A stretch of 64,000 bases of DNA from BRH-c25 sp035627615 (GCA_035627615.1 DASPLL010000086.1:107930-171929); one strand, 5' to 3'. Positions 1 to 8,140 are shown, numbered from the stretch's first letter. Notes: a model not told the origin generated them from the sequence alone. Translations and numbers: made by a program.

Positions 1-984
1 GAGAAATTTGCTTTTCTTCTTTCGGTAACCAGTCTTCAGTTGATACTTCTGATACCTATAGCAACAGCCTATTTAGGCTACATGGTAGCTTTGGTCACAA
101 ATAATATTAAGGGTAGGGGAATAGAACAAAGTGCGTACACCATAGTAGCTCAAAGTGTGCTATGGAACTTTTTTTCTTGGGTAATGATATTAATAGCCAT
201 AGGAGTCAGCATATTTGGACTGGGATTCGGAAGGATCAGACTTGGGAAGATATCTGAGGGTGAGGGCCTGACACAAGCGCATATTGATAGGGATGAGGCT
301 TCGGGTAAACCAATTCAGGAATACCCTAAGAAAAGCATGAATCTATTGGTGCCCGTTATATTTTTGCTTATTTGTACAATTTTCTTTTTCTGGTGGACAG
401 GGCGGAAGAAATCGACCAATTTCTTTGGCGCTTTGAGTGAAGCTAATTTCAATGCATCAATATTTGCAGGAATCATACTTACCCTGATAATTACCAGTAT
501 ATTTTTTATGCTTCAGAAAATAAGTCTGGCTGAGATTGAAGCTCACATAATTATTGGTGCTGAAAAAGTACTCTCCCTTGTATTAATACTCTCACTCAGT
601 TGGGCTCTTACCATTGTCACAGAAAAACTGGGCTTTAATGACCTAATTAGTGACGAGATAATAAAGAGTATTCCGGCAATACTTATACCACCGGCTATCT
701 TTTTGTTTGCTGCCGTTATATCTTATACTATTGGCTCATCTTGGGCGACTTGGGCACTTGTAATGCCTACAGCGGTAACATTTGCTGTAAGCTCAGGGGT
801 CAATATAAGCATAATGATAGGCACAGTCTGGGCAGGAGGCGCTGTTGCCGATGTAATATCACCACTATCTGCACAAATGGCGGGCATATCCTTTGGAGAG
901 CACCTTTCTACATCTTTTCCATATGTTATAGGAGGAGTGCTTATATCGGCAGCCGGATATTTATTAGTAGGAGTATTGTTTTAG
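1..984 (+). CDS. NhaC-family Na+/H+ antiporter, 3' part
   Basis: The frame is open to the left edge, so the 5' end is missing and about 327 codons are visible. The product is a polytopic membrane protein with at least seven hydrophobic stretches. The stretch GSSWATWALVMPTAV followed by a glycine-rich GTVWAGGAVADVISPLSAQM block is typical of the conserved C-terminal core of NhaC-type sodium/proton antiporters. A divergent member of the same ion-transporter superfamily with another substrate cannot be excluded. A 12-bp perfect hairpin follows 9 bases after the stop. Nothing links it to the downstream copper genes. Confidence 0.8.
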   Translation, partial: EKFAFLLSVTSLQLILLIPIATAYLGYMVALVTNNIKGRGIEQSAYTIVAQSVLWNFFSWVMILIAIGVSIFGLGFGRIRLGKISEGEGLTQAHIDRDEASGKPIQEYPKKSMNLLVPVIFLLICTIFFFWWTGRKKSTNFFGALSEANFNASIFAGIILTLIITSIFFMLQKISLAEIEAHIIIGAEKVLSLVLILSLSWALTIVTEKLGFNDLISDEIIKSIPAILIPPAIFLFAAVISYTIGSSWATWALVMPTAVTFAVSSGVNISIMIGTVWAGGAVADVISPLSAQMAGISFGEHLSTSFPYVIGGVLISAAGYLLVGVLF

Positions 985-993
985 CAAAAAAAT

Positions 994-1027
994 ATAATGG
1001 CCTGCATTGAGAAAGGCAGGCCATTAT
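994..1027. terminator. Hairpin terminator after the antiporter
   Basis: Perfect 12-bp stem (994-1005 with 1016-1027) and a 10-base loop. A run of seven A lies just left of it, so it reads as a T-tailed terminator on the minus strand. On the plus strand there is no T-run. The rest of the gap up to 1331 holds only the copper box at 1256. Confidence 0.6.
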
Positions 1028-1255
1028 AGAGATGGTAAAAATGCTATTCATTACATCATCGCAAATGCTCTGCACTCTTTTGCACAATGAAGGTATATTC
1101 TGCCGCATCGCTGTGACTCTGTATCTCTGAATCTCAGGCATCTTTAATTTCCCTTCCTTAGACAGATTTCATTAAAATATACTATTTCTATAGGTTGATG
1201 GTACATTGTACGATTAGAAATATTTCATTTCTTAATTGAAATTGTTACTTTACTC

Positions 1256-1287
1256 TTCATAATTCCTCCATAATATGTAGATATAAT
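1256..1287 (+). promoter_or_regulatory. Copper-island box and -10 (site 1)
   Basis: TTCATA (1256-1261), N5, TCCATA (1267-1272), N9, TATAAT (1282-1287). A third weaker copy, TAGATA, follows 11 bp later. It has the same geometry as eight other sites in the window and drives the secreted Met-rich gene at 1332. Confidence 0.7.
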
Positions 1288-1331
1288 TAGCACATAAAAT
1301 AAAAAATCATAAAATAAAGGAGAGATTCCAA

Positions 1332-1715
1332 ATGAGAAAAACTGTTATATTATTAATGACTATAGTAATATTGACTATAGGAGCAGTAACAGCGGTATAT
1401 GCGGCGGATACCAACAGCCCCCAAAACTTTGGTTGTGGCAGCCAAATGATGTATCAGAACAATGATACATACAAATCAATGATAGACATGATGAGGAATA
1501 ATGGCTTTGAATCAGCTGCAAAAGCAATGGAAAACAGAGACTATGCTGCTATGAATGATTTTATGAATAACCTTACTGACGAGCAGTACAATCAGATGAT
1601 TGAAATGATGAAAGAAAACGGTTATGCGGGCATGGCAGATATGATGGGCTACATAGGGAGAGAAGGTATGTTGGATATGCATAATTCTATGATGGGAAGG
1701 TATTTCAGGAATTAA
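1332..1715 (+). CDS. Secreted methionine-rich small protein
   Basis: 127 aa. Residues 1-24 form a cleavable-looking signal peptide ending in AVYAADT. The mature part is acidic, helical in character and rich in Met pairs (MIDMMRNN, MIEMMKEN, MADMMGYI), with one Cys and one His. The two stretches around residues 48-60 and 88-102 look like repeats of one helical unit. I do not recognise a named family; secreted Met-rich proteins of this size in copper loci usually bind Cu(I) through thioethers, and the upstream box shared with copA and other copper genes supports that role. The start follows AAGGAG at 1317. Confidence 0.75.
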   Translation: MRKTVILLMTIVILTIGAVTAVYAADTNSPQNFGCGSQMMYQNNDTYKSMIDMMRNNGFESAAKAMENRDYAAMNDFMNNLTDEQYNQMIEMMKENGYAGMADMMGYIGREGMLDMHNSMMGRYFRN

Positions 1716-1729
1716 TGAATACCAAGCAA

Positions 1730-1763
1730 CGGGAGTGTAAGGTCTGTGGATTTTGCACTTCCG
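1730..1763 (+). terminator. Weak hairpin terminator
   Basis: CGGGAGTG (1730-1737) pairs with CACTTCCG (1756-1763) including one G-U pair. A short T-rich tail comes a few bases later, behind the Met-rich gene. Confidence 0.4.
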
Positions 1764-1810
1764 TCCTGGTTTTAAGAGGTACCTATATTAACTTGGGATA
1801 GAAAAATATG

Positions 1811-1839
1811 TTGACATAATGAAGATTATCATTTATTAT
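1811..1839 (+). promoter_or_regulatory. SigA-type promoter of the T-box/ABC operon
   Basis: TTGACA (1811-1816), 17-bp spacer, TATTAT (1834-1839). It lies directly upstream of the T-box leader. Confidence 0.65.
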
Positions 1840-1854
1840 AATACATATAAAACC

Positions 1855-2140
1855 GGTAGGAATAGTGTGAAATGTATTGAAGAGAAGAGTAGGCCAGGAG
1901 AAACCGACAGAGAGAAGGTCCATTGGTGAAAGGGCTTTTAGGTGGAACTTGACTGAAGTGCATCTCGGAACAACGGACCGAACATTGATGTAAGTAGGCT
2001 CCGGCGGGTATGCCCGTTATAGCATTATGGTATGTATGTACCAAATTAAGAGTTGTCTGCATCATAATGAGTTGTGCAGATTAACAGAGTGGAACCGCGG
2101 AATGAACTTCTGCCTCTGTCATAGAGGGAGAAGTTTTTTA
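1855..2140 (+). ncRNA. T-box leader, probably Cys-responsive
   Basis: The T-box proper, AGAGTGGAACCGCGG, is at 2086-2100 and is followed by a terminator hairpin (2105-2117 with 2123-2135, then six T). The upstream 220 bases hold the stem I elements, with the conserved distal GGTGAAA at about 1925. The most likely specifier is TGC (1959-1961), in the context TGAAG-TGC-A, which would sense uncharged tRNA-Cys. This matches a downstream transporter that resembles cystine uptake systems. The element class is certain; the specifier choice is my reading of the stem I loop. Confidence 0.9.
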
Positions 2141-2257
2141 TGTTCCGATCCATAAGAATAAACTGGGAGGGGATAATCAAGCAATGTAATGGTACGATTA
2201 AAAACCCACAAAAACAATAGGAATAATAATATATAAATAAAAATTAGGAGGATTATT

Positions 2258-3079
2258 ATGAAGAAGAGAATAGTTTTAGTAACAGCTATTATTACAATTT
2301 TAGCACTGGTATTCACAGGTTGCAGTTCTGCAAATCAGTCGGCAGCAAACCGACAGGCAAGTGAAGCAAAACCGCAGAACCTTCTTGAACAGATAAAGGC
2401 TGACGGGAAAATCAGGTTTGGAACTGAAGGTACCTATGCACCCTTTACCTTCCATGATAAGGATGGCAAACTTACAGGCTTTGATGTGGAAATTGCCGAG
2501 GAAATAGCAAAGAGACTGGGAGTAAAGGCAGAGTTCATAGAGACCAAATGGGATGGTATGTTCGCTGGTTTAGATGCAAAAAGGTTTGATGCAATAGCCA
2601 ATGAAGTTACAATCAAACCGGATAGACTTGAGAAATATGACTTTTCAGATCCTTATATTGTATCCAAGTCAGTACTTATCGTAAATAATGAAAACAGTGA
2701 TATAAAAAGCTTTGAAGATTTAAAGGGCAGGAAATCCGGACAGTCCTTAACAAGTAATCTTGCGGACATTGCTAAGTCCTTTGAGGCAGAAATAGTACAG
2801 GTTGACGGCTTTAACCAATCAATTGATTTGCTTGTATCAAAGCGTATTGATGCTACGATAAACGACAGTTTGTCATTCATGGACTTTAAAAAGCAGAGGC
2901 CGGATGTGCCGATCAAGGTTGTGGATGAGATGGATACGACAGGCCAGATGGGAATCATGTTCAACAAAGGAAACAAGGAGCTTGTAGATGCAGTAAACAA
3001 GACACTGGACGATATGAAGACGGACGGAACGTACCTGAAGATATCGGAGAAATGGTTCGGGGAAGACGTCTCCAAATAA
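2258..3079 (+). CDS. tcyA: Cystine/amino-acid ABC transporter substrate-binding lipoprotein
   Basis: 273 aa. A signal peptide with lipobox FTGC places it as a lipoprotein on the outer face of the membrane. The rest is a family-3 solute-binding protein: GTYAPFTF near residue 57, GFDVEIAEEIA near 73, and RFDAIANEVTI near 107, the last resembling the cystine-binding TcyA group. It captures the substrate for the permease at 3207 and ATPase at 3910. The T-box leader with a Cys specifier supports cystine or cysteine as substrate; another polar amino acid is possible. Strong AGGAGG before the ATG. Confidence 0.85.
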   Translation: MKKRIVLVTAIITILALVFTGCSSANQSAANRQASEAKPQNLLEQIKADGKIRFGTEGTYAPFTFHDKDGKLTGFDVEIAEEIAKRLGVKAEFIETKWDGMFAGLDAKRFDAIANEVTIKPDRLEKYDFSDPYIVSKSVLIVNNENSDIKSFEDLKGRKSGQSLTSNLADIAKSFEAEIVQVDGFNQSIDLLVSKRIDATINDSLSFMDFKKQRPDVPIKVVDEMDTTGQMGIMFNKGNKELVDAVNKTLDDMKTDGTYLKISEKWFGEDVSK

Positions 3080-3088
3080 AAACATAGT

Positions 3089-3125
3089 GCCTCGTAAAGC
3101 ATATCAATTCCAGGGTATGCGAGGC
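3089..3125 (+). repeat. Intercistronic hairpin
   Basis: GCCTC (3089-3093) and GCATA (3099-3103) pair with GAGGC (3121-3125) and TATGC (3116-3120). It has no T-run and sits between the binding-protein and permease genes, where such hairpins commonly set unequal transcript levels. Confidence 0.45.
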
Positions 3126-3206
3126 GCTGAATTAAGTAAGTGGATTTTAACGCTTTGAAAGGTGAGAAAGCTGTCGCGTTAAATTCCACGGAGAGGGTGA
3201 TTTCAA

Positions 3207-3884
3207 ATGTCAGACAGAATGGTAAGAATTATACAAATACTTGCAGATTCCTTTTTAACACTTTTAGAGGCAGGGATAAAATTCACAGTGCCCCTTACCA
3301 TCCTGTCCTTCATTATTGGGGTGGCAATAGCTTTCACTGTTGCAATTGTGCGGGTTCTAGAAATCAAACCCCTTGAGGGGATAGTTCGCTTTTATGTCTG
3401 GATAATCAGAGGAACCCCATTGCTCGTGCAGCTTTTCATAATCTTCTATGGACTCCCAAGCATTGGTGTCACGCTAGATGCTTTGCTATCTGCCGTCATA
3501 GGCTTCTCCTTAAGTGTTGGGGCATACAGCTCTGAAATAATAAGGGCTGCTATCCTTTCGGTACCGAAGGGTCAGTGGGAGGCTGCACACGCACTAGGGA
3601 TGTCAAAGGTACAGGCCTTAAGGCATGTTATACTTCCTCAGGCAATAAAAGTTGCGATACCACCTTTGTCAAATTCCTTCATAAGTCTCGTCAAGGACAC
3701 TTCTCTGGCAGCAGCTATCACTGTGACGGAAATGTTCCAGGTGGCTCAGCAGATAACCGCAAGGACCTATGAACCATTGTGGCTGTATACTGAAGCAGCG
3801 TTGATATACCTGACCTTCTGTTCCGGGCTCGGAGTGCTGCAGTCCAGGATGGAGGCACGATTCGGAAGGCATTTGGCAAGGTAA
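3207..3884 (+). CDS. tcyB: Cystine/amino-acid ABC transporter permease
   Basis: 225 aa with about five membrane segments. The N-terminal block FYVWIIRGTPLLVQLF and the EAA loop (EAAHALGMSKVQALRHVILPQA, residues about 131-152) are standard for HisM/GlnP-type polar amino-acid permeases; the EAA loop docks the ATPase. It lies between the binding protein and ATPase genes. Substrate assignment rests on the binding protein and T-box. Confidence 0.88.
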   Translation: MSDRMVRIIQILADSFLTLLEAGIKFTVPLTILSFIIGVAIAFTVAIVRVLEIKPLEGIVRFYVWIIRGTPLLVQLFIIFYGLPSIGVTLDALLSAVIGFSLSVGAYSSEIIRAAILSVPKGQWEAAHALGMSKVQALRHVILPQAIKVAIPPLSNSFISLVKDTSLAAAITVTEMFQVAQQITARTYEPLWLYTEAALIYLTFCSGLGVLQSRMEARFGRHLAR

Positions 3885-3909
3885 TAATATAACAGGGGAG
3901 GGATGAAAA

Positions 3910-4662
3910 ATGATTCGATTGGAGAATGTATATAAGAACTTTGGAACACTTGAGGTTTTGAAGGACATAAACCTGACTGTGGAAAAGGGTGAGACTGTAT
4001 GTGTAATAGGCCCCAGCGGTTCCGGAAAAAGCACATTGTTAAGGTCACTGAACCATCTGGAGACGATAACCAGTGGCAGGATATTGATAGACAATGAATT
4101 GATATATGATATAAAAAATGGTAAAGCTGTACTCCGATCGACTCAGAATAGAATATCTGAAGTTTGCTCAGAGATGGGCATGGTATTCCAACAGTTCAAT
4201 TTATTCCCCCACATGACCGTTCTGGAGAACATCATGCTTGCTCCAAGAGTGGTAAAAAGAGAAGCTGTGCAGCAGACAAGGGAATATGCAATGCACCTGC
4301 TTGATAAGGTAGGGCTTAAGGATAAGTGGGATGTGCACCCATCAAAGCTTTCAGGTGGGCAGCAGCAAAGGGTCGCAATTGCAAGAGCTCTTGCAAACAG
4401 GCCCAAAATCATGCTCTTTGACGAGCCTACGTCAGCCCTTGATCCGGAACTTGTCTCAGAAGTCCTTGAAGTTATGAGTTCCCTGGCAAAGGAAGGTATG
4501 ACCATGCTGGTAGTGACCCATGAGATGGGCTTTGCCAAGGAAGTGGCAAACCGGGTTATATTTATGGATAACGGTGAAATAATTGAAGAAAATACCCCGG
4601 AAAACCTGTTCAATAAACCTGAAAAAGATAGGACAAAAGCTTTTTTAAGCAAGATTATTTAA
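3910..4662 (+). CDS. tcyC: Cystine/amino-acid ABC transporter ATPase
   Basis: 250 aa, full length for the GlnQ/HisP family. Walker A GPSGSGKST near residue 36, Q-loop QQFNLF, signature LSGGQQQR near 149, Walker B IMLFDEPTSALD near 169 and the H-loop TH near 205 are all intact. It energises uptake with the permease ending 25 bases upstream. An 18-residue insertion (KNGKAVLRSTQNRISEVC) between the N-terminal lobe and the Q-loop is longer than in many relatives. Confidence 0.92.
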   Translation: MIRLENVYKNFGTLEVLKDINLTVEKGETVCVIGPSGSGKSTLLRSLNHLETITSGRILIDNELIYDIKNGKAVLRSTQNRISEVCSEMGMVFQQFNLFPHMTVLENIMLAPRVVKREAVQQTREYAMHLLDKVGLKDKWDVHPSKLSGGQQQRVAIARALANRPKIMLFDEPTSALDPELVSEVLEVMSSLAKEGMTMLVVTHEMGFAKEVANRVIFMDNGEIIEENTPENLFNKPEKDRTKAFLSKII

Positions 4663-4731
4663 TACCATACTTGTGAATAAAAGTATATGTCAGATATGCT
4701 GATTATTTGGAGATGGGAGAAATTTAATCTC

Positions 4732-4763
4732 TCCATACAATCTCCATATACCTGATATATAAT
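4732..4763 (+). promoter_or_regulatory. Copper-island box and -10 (site 2)
   Basis: Two perfect TCCATA copies (4732-4737 and 4743-4748) with 11-bp period, N9, then a perfect TATAAT (4758-4763). It drives the gene at 4794. This is one of the cleanest sites in the window. Confidence 0.8.
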
Positions 4764-4793
4764 TAGCTGCAAACAGAGCTAGGAGGATTAATT

Positions 4794-5075
4794 ATGAATT
4801 GTCATGAAGAGAATAAAGAAAAGCAAGTATCATATAAACACAGCCCGTTGAAGCATATGCTGCATATGGCCATTTGCTGCGGACTGCCCATAATCATCAT
4901 AGGAGCACTTCCGCTTATAACAAGATTCAGTCCTGGGGCTGCCGGAATACTGGGGAAGATAGCACCCTTTCTATGCCCTATAATGATGCTGGCAATGCTG
5001 CCTATGATGTTCAGGGGACATAAAGATGGAAGCTGCTGTGATCATACAAAAGCGAATGATGAAAATAATAAGTAG
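4794..5075 (+). CDS. Small two-TM Cys/His/Met-rich membrane protein
   Basis: 93 aa. A hydrophilic N-terminus rich in His (KHSPLKHMLHMAICC) is followed by two membrane segments (about 33-48 and 58-75). The second is dense in Met and has a Cys (FLCPIMMLAMLPMMFRGH). The tail is GHKDGSCCDHTK. Potential soft-metal ligands lie at both membrane edges. I do not recognise a named family. It is monocistronic between copper box site 2 and a terminator, so a role in copper handling is inferred from regulation and composition. Confidence 0.7.
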   Translation: MNCHEENKEKQVSYKHSPLKHMLHMAICCGLPIIIIGALPLITRFSPGAAGILGKIAPFLCPIMMLAMLPMMFRGHKDGSCCDHTKANDENNK

Positions 5076-5132
5076 CTTAATCTGAACAAATCTTGAGAAT
5101 ATACTATTTTGCATATAATATGTAAATAAATT

Positions 5133-5158
5133 ACCAGCTGTAAGGCTGGTTTTGTTTT
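5133..5158 (+). terminator. Rho-independent terminator
   Basis: ACCAGC (5133-5138) pairs with GCTGGT (5145-5150), followed by TTTGTTTTT. Confidence 0.65.
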
Positions 5159-5175
5159 TGAACTTATAATATATC

Positions 5176-5207
5176 TCCATAATATTTCCATAATTATCCC
5201 TTATACT
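5176..5207 (+). promoter_or_regulatory. Copper-island box and -10 (site 3)
   Basis: TCCATA (5176-5181), N5, TCCATA (5187-5192), N9, TATACT (5202-5207). It lies upstream of the chemoreceptor gene, tying taxis to the copper regulon. Confidence 0.78.
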
Positions 5208-5283
5208 AAAGCTTGTAATAAGGTCATTATAAATTGCTTGTTTGCTGCAAGTATATGAGTGGCTTAAAATAGGAGGTATCATT

Positions 5284-6978
5284 TTGTTTAACTCAATTAG
5301 GAAAAAACTCATTGCGGGTTTTTCAATCATTTTAGTTGTTGTTATCTTTAGTACTCTTTTCAATGTGTATAGTTTTACTAAAAGTAAAAATCACATTATG
5401 CATATTAAAGAAAAGACTGCTAAGAGTCTGGAGTTGGCCAGCAATATGGAGAATGATATATTGCAGACCAGGCTTTATATAGCGGATGTAAGTGCTTCGA
5501 AGGACATTGTAGAATTGAAAAAGGCTGAAGAGCATGCAGTACAATTTAAGGATAATGCTAAAGCACTGGTTGATTTGGAGCCAGGCTATCTGGCGGAGAT
5601 TCAAGATTTAGAGGCAGCTTTCGATAAGTTTTACAATTTTGGTAAGCAAATGACAAACATGTATATAGAAAGTGGTCATGTGGAAGGAAATAAAATGATG
5701 GCCGAGTTAGATAAACTGGCTGATGGCGTATATAAGAAAGTTGATACTTTGCAGATCAAAAGTCAGGAAAGTATGGATGACGATCTAATGACAATTGAAA
5801 TGCATATGGGAATGAATCAACAGCGTGCCATCATAATAACCATTATAACTATTATACTCTCATTAAGCATGGCTGTGATATTGGCTAATGGCATGCGAAA
5901 GCCCATAAACAAACTCTTGGAGATATTTATTGATATAGAAAAGGGTCAAGGGGATCTGACAAAGAGAATACATATTAAGTCTAAAGATGAAATTGGTAAG
6001 ATGGCAGAAGCATTTAACAGGTTTATGGATGGAATGGAACATATGGTATCCAATATTAAATCCAACTCAGCAATAGTAGCACAAGGCTCTGAGCTATTGA
6101 GTGAAGGCGGAAATGAGACTACAAAGGCTATGACCGGTATTGACGGACATATGAGTATAGTCAAAGAAGATACAGATAACATAACAGAGCTGATAAATAA
6201 TATTACTGTAAGTATTTCTGAAATTGCTGTTACATCGCAGGCGACAGCTGGTGATGCACAAGAGATATGCAGTGTTGCTGCAAATATCAACTCTATCGCT
6301 TTGGAGAGCAAAGATAGGGCTTCAAAAACAAAGGAAGAAATGCAAAAGATTGAAAGGATATCTGCACAGACAATCTCAGTTACCGAAAAGCTCGGTAATG
6401 AGGCAAGTGAAATTGGCAAGATTGTTGATACAATAAAAACAATAACAGACCAAACCAACTTATTGGCTCTGAATGCTTCTATTGAAGCTGCAAGAGCGGG
6501 TGAACATGGGAGAGGCTTTGGAATTGTCGCAGAGGAAATCCGCAAGCTTGCAGAAAATAATACACAATCAGCTAAGCAGATAGAAGAACTGATTGCGAAT
6601 ATTCAGGGTATGATTATGGAGACAATCACATCGACTGCAGATGTCGGTAAGAACATAAAACAGGGAAGCCGGATGGTTGAAAGTGTATATGATGAGCTGA
6701 CACGAATCACAGAAGGTGTCAGTGAGATAAATGAACGGATTCAAAACATTGCGGCTGGTACAGAGGAGCAGGGAGCATCAACAGAAGAATTATCAGCTGT
6801 AATGGATTCTATTAACACAAGCAATATAGGGATTGCCAGGTCAGTTACTGAGGTAGCAGCCAACATAGCAAAGCAGACAGAGACAATTGACGGTTTGAGT
6901 AATACGGCTGACATGTTGAATAAATCAGCTGAAGAACTCTTTGGACTGGTTGGAAAATTTAAGATTAAGGCATTATAA
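5284..6978 (+). CDS. Methyl-accepting chemotaxis protein
   Basis: 564 aa from a TTG start that follows AGGAGGT (5271-5277) by six bases; an upstream in-frame TTG at 5242 lacks a ribosome site. TM1 is near residues 7-30, then a 150-residue four-helix-bundle-like ectodomain, TM2 near 180-200, HAMP, and the cytoplasmic signalling domain with the hairpin tip TDQTNLLALNASIEAARAGE. The transducer reports to CheW/CheA, which are not in the window. The ectodomain has Met and His (MTIEMHMGMNQQRA) next to TM2. Its promoter carries the same box as copA, so it may sense metal or a redox consequence of metal; the ligand is not known. Confidence 0.9.
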   Translation: MFNSIRKKLIAGFSIILVVVIFSTLFNVYSFTKSKNHIMHIKEKTAKSLELASNMENDILQTRLYIADVSASKDIVELKKAEEHAVQFKDNAKALVDLEPGYLAEIQDLEAAFDKFYNFGKQMTNMYIESGHVEGNKMMAELDKLADGVYKKVDTLQIKSQESMDDDLMTIEMHMGMNQQRAIIITIITIILSLSMAVILANGMRKPINKLLEIFIDIEKGQGDLTKRIHIKSKDEIGKMAEAFNRFMDGMEHMVSNIKSNSAIVAQGSELLSEGGNETTKAMTGIDGHMSIVKEDTDNITELINNITVSISEIAVTSQATAGDAQEICSVAANINSIALESKDRASKTKEEMQKIERISAQTISVTEKLGNEASEIGKIVDTIKTITDQTNLLALNASIEAARAGEHGRGFGIVAEEIRKLAENNTQSAKQIEELIANIQGMIMETITSTADVGKNIKQGSRMVESVYDELTRITEGVSEINERIQNIAAGTEEQGASTEELSAVMDSINTSNIGIARSVTEVAANIAKQTETIDGLSNTADMLNKSAEELFGLVGKFKIKAL

Positions 6979-7019
6979 GTATTAACAGGGATTATCCCTC
7001 AAGAATGAGGTGCTAGACT

Positions 7020-7036
7020 TAGTATTGACAATACTA
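7020..7036 (+). promoter_or_regulatory. 17-bp palindromic operator candidate
   Basis: TAGTATTG-A-CAATACTA is a perfect inverted repeat with one central base, 33 bp before the YgbA-family gene. It would suit a dimeric repressor or activator; in enterobacteria ygbA is NO-responsive. Confidence 0.45.
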
Positions 7037-7068
7037 GTTAGAGAGCTGTTGTAAAGGATGAAGACAAT

Positions 7069-7389
7069 ATGTTACTTAATAATCGGTTGATGAGAGAAAA
7101 ATATACTATAGAAAAAATGATAAAAATCTTTTGTAGTAGCCATAATACAGATCATAGCTTATGCCCTGATTGTAAATTACTATTGGAGCAAGTTCACAAA
7201 AGAATTGAAAACTGCAAATATGGAATGTGCAAGCCGAATTGCTCAAGGTGCGACATATATTGCTATAGCGCGGATATGCGAAAAAGAGTTAAAGCTGTGA
7301 TGAAGTATTCGGGTCCCAAAATGCTCCTGCAACATCCAATTTTAACAGCACTGCATCTACGGGATATATATAATAAGTCTGTGAGGTAA
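7069..7389 (+). CDS. ygbA: YgbA-family protein (nitrous oxide-stimulated promoter family)
   Basis: 106 aa with seven conserved Cys: SLCPDCKLLLEQ near residue 31, KYGMCKPNCSRCDIYCY near 51-68, then MRKRVKAVMKYSGPKMLLQHPILTALH. This order is the signature of the YgbA family (PF11756), small cysteine-rich proteins linked to nitrosative stress recovery in enterobacteria. The Cys array suggests Zn or Fe-S binding. It stands alone between a palindromic operator and a terminator and has no copper box. Confidence 0.85.
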   Translation: MLLNNRLMREKYTIEKMIKIFCSSHNTDHSLCPDCKLLLEQVHKRIENCKYGMCKPNCSRCDIYCYSADMRKRVKAVMKYSGPKMLLQHPILTALHLRDIYNKSVR

Positions 7390-7412
7390 TATTTCAGATA
7401 ATAATGAGTATT

Positions 7413-7454
7413 TTACCGGTTGGACAACTTATATTAAGGTTGCCCAACCGGTAA
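7413..7454 (+). terminator. Hairpin terminator after ygbA
   Basis: An 11-bp perfect outer stem (7413-7423 with 7444-7454), continued inside by CAAC/GTTG after one mismatch. The tail TTCTATTTG is moderately T-rich. Confidence 0.6.
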
Positions 7455-7461
7455 TTCTATT

Positions 7462-7500
7462 TGTAGGAATTTGCACAGCAAAGTGTAGAAACTTCTACAC
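7462..7500 (+). promoter_or_regulatory. Candidate enhancer site with 18-bp palindrome
   Basis: TGTAGGA (7462-7468), a GCACA/TGTG-like pair, then the perfect palindrome GTGTAGAA-AC-TTCTACAC (7483-7500). TGTAGRA half-sites recur upstream of the two sigma-54 promoters (8268, 11822-11841), so this may be an orphaned binding site for the NtrC-type regulator at 10395. No GG-N10-GC promoter lies downstream; it precedes the gene relic at 7578. Confidence 0.4.
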
Positions 7501-7577
7501 AATATAAAGCTGCTAATCTTGTAATAAATATGTAGACCGATGGAATTGCGACAAATCCAGACTAAAGAATATACCTG

Positions 7578-7685
7578 ATGGTAAGACTGTTTATGATATT
7601 GTTCGCAGTTGGTTTGATCGCAGGTGTTATTGCTTGGATTAAGAATGTATTATTAACCAATTGTTGGTACATCTTTAGAATGTAA
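7578..7685 (+). pseudogene. Relic of a B-type membrane protein gene
   Basis: A 35-codon frame encodes a single hydrophobic segment ending in GVIAWIKNVLL. This matches the second membrane segment and exit motif of the B proteins (LVAAIVIWIKNNM at 12050, LLIGSFTWVKNLM at 26656). There is no ribosome site and the rest of the gene is absent. With the enhancer-like motif just upstream, it looks like the remnant of a decayed copy of the 12050 operon. Confidence 0.45.
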
Positions 7686-7759
7686 TGTATATGGGGAAGA
7701 AAATCATTTATCATTTTAGTTAATGAGGTTAACATTAGTTAATATCAATTTATTTTTGC

Positions 7760-7791
7760 TCCATAAAATCTGCACAAAGATGTTGTAACAT
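7760..7791 (+). promoter_or_regulatory. Copper-island box and -10 (site 4)
   Basis: TCCATA (7760-7765), N5, TGCACA (7771-7776), N9, TAACAT (7786-7791). It drives the HMA protein at 7883. Confidence 0.68.
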
Positions 7792-7882
7792 GATAAATAT
7801 AAACTTTGAATGTTGATGGACACTAACAAATATGTGCTGCTTAAGTTCTGTATTAAAAAATATGATAAAGGTTGGGTTTGGA

Positions 7883-8140
7883 ATGAATAGTACCAAGGTA
7901 AAGCTTAAAAATGCAAATATTCTGTGCAGCAAATGCGTTCTTCATGTCCTGCAGGCTTTGACAAGACTGGAAGGGATTCAAGAGCTGGAGGTTGACCTTG
8001 CCAGAAGGCTGATAAAAGTTGTATATAATGATGAAAACATAACAAAAGAAATGATTAGTGAGATGGTAAATAACGCAATTGAGATAAGAGTACCCCGAGA
8101 GGTATCCAAAATAAATGAGCAAAAGGATTTGATCAATTAA
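7883..8140 (+). CDS. Heavy-metal-associated (HMA) domain protein
   Basis: 85 aa from the ATG at 7883, which aligns best with HMA starts; in-frame ATGs at 7832 and 7862 have no ribosome site. The fold carries a CxxC metal motif as LCSKCVLHVLQAL, replacing the usual MTCxxC, and the beta-alpha pattern GIQELEVDLARRLIKVVY of CopZ-like chaperones. The C-terminal 20 residues are a charged extension. It is probably a cytoplasmic Cu(I) or related soft-metal carrier, since its promoter shares the box of the copper operons. It is more divergent than the canonical copZ at 35056. Confidence 0.75.
   Translation: MNSTKVKLKNANILCSKCVLHVLQALTRLEGIQELEVDLARRLIKVVYNDENITKEMISEMVNNAIEIRVPREVSKINEQKDLIN

Noticed and set aside
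941..1141. Minus-strand 66-codon frame after the antiporter
   Set aside because: It crosses the terminator and the antiporter's 3' end and shows no ribosome site or known motif.
2653..3189. 178-codon minus-strand frame over the cystine-binding protein gene
   Set aside because: It is antisense to a well-supported gene and has no ribosome site or recognisable domain.
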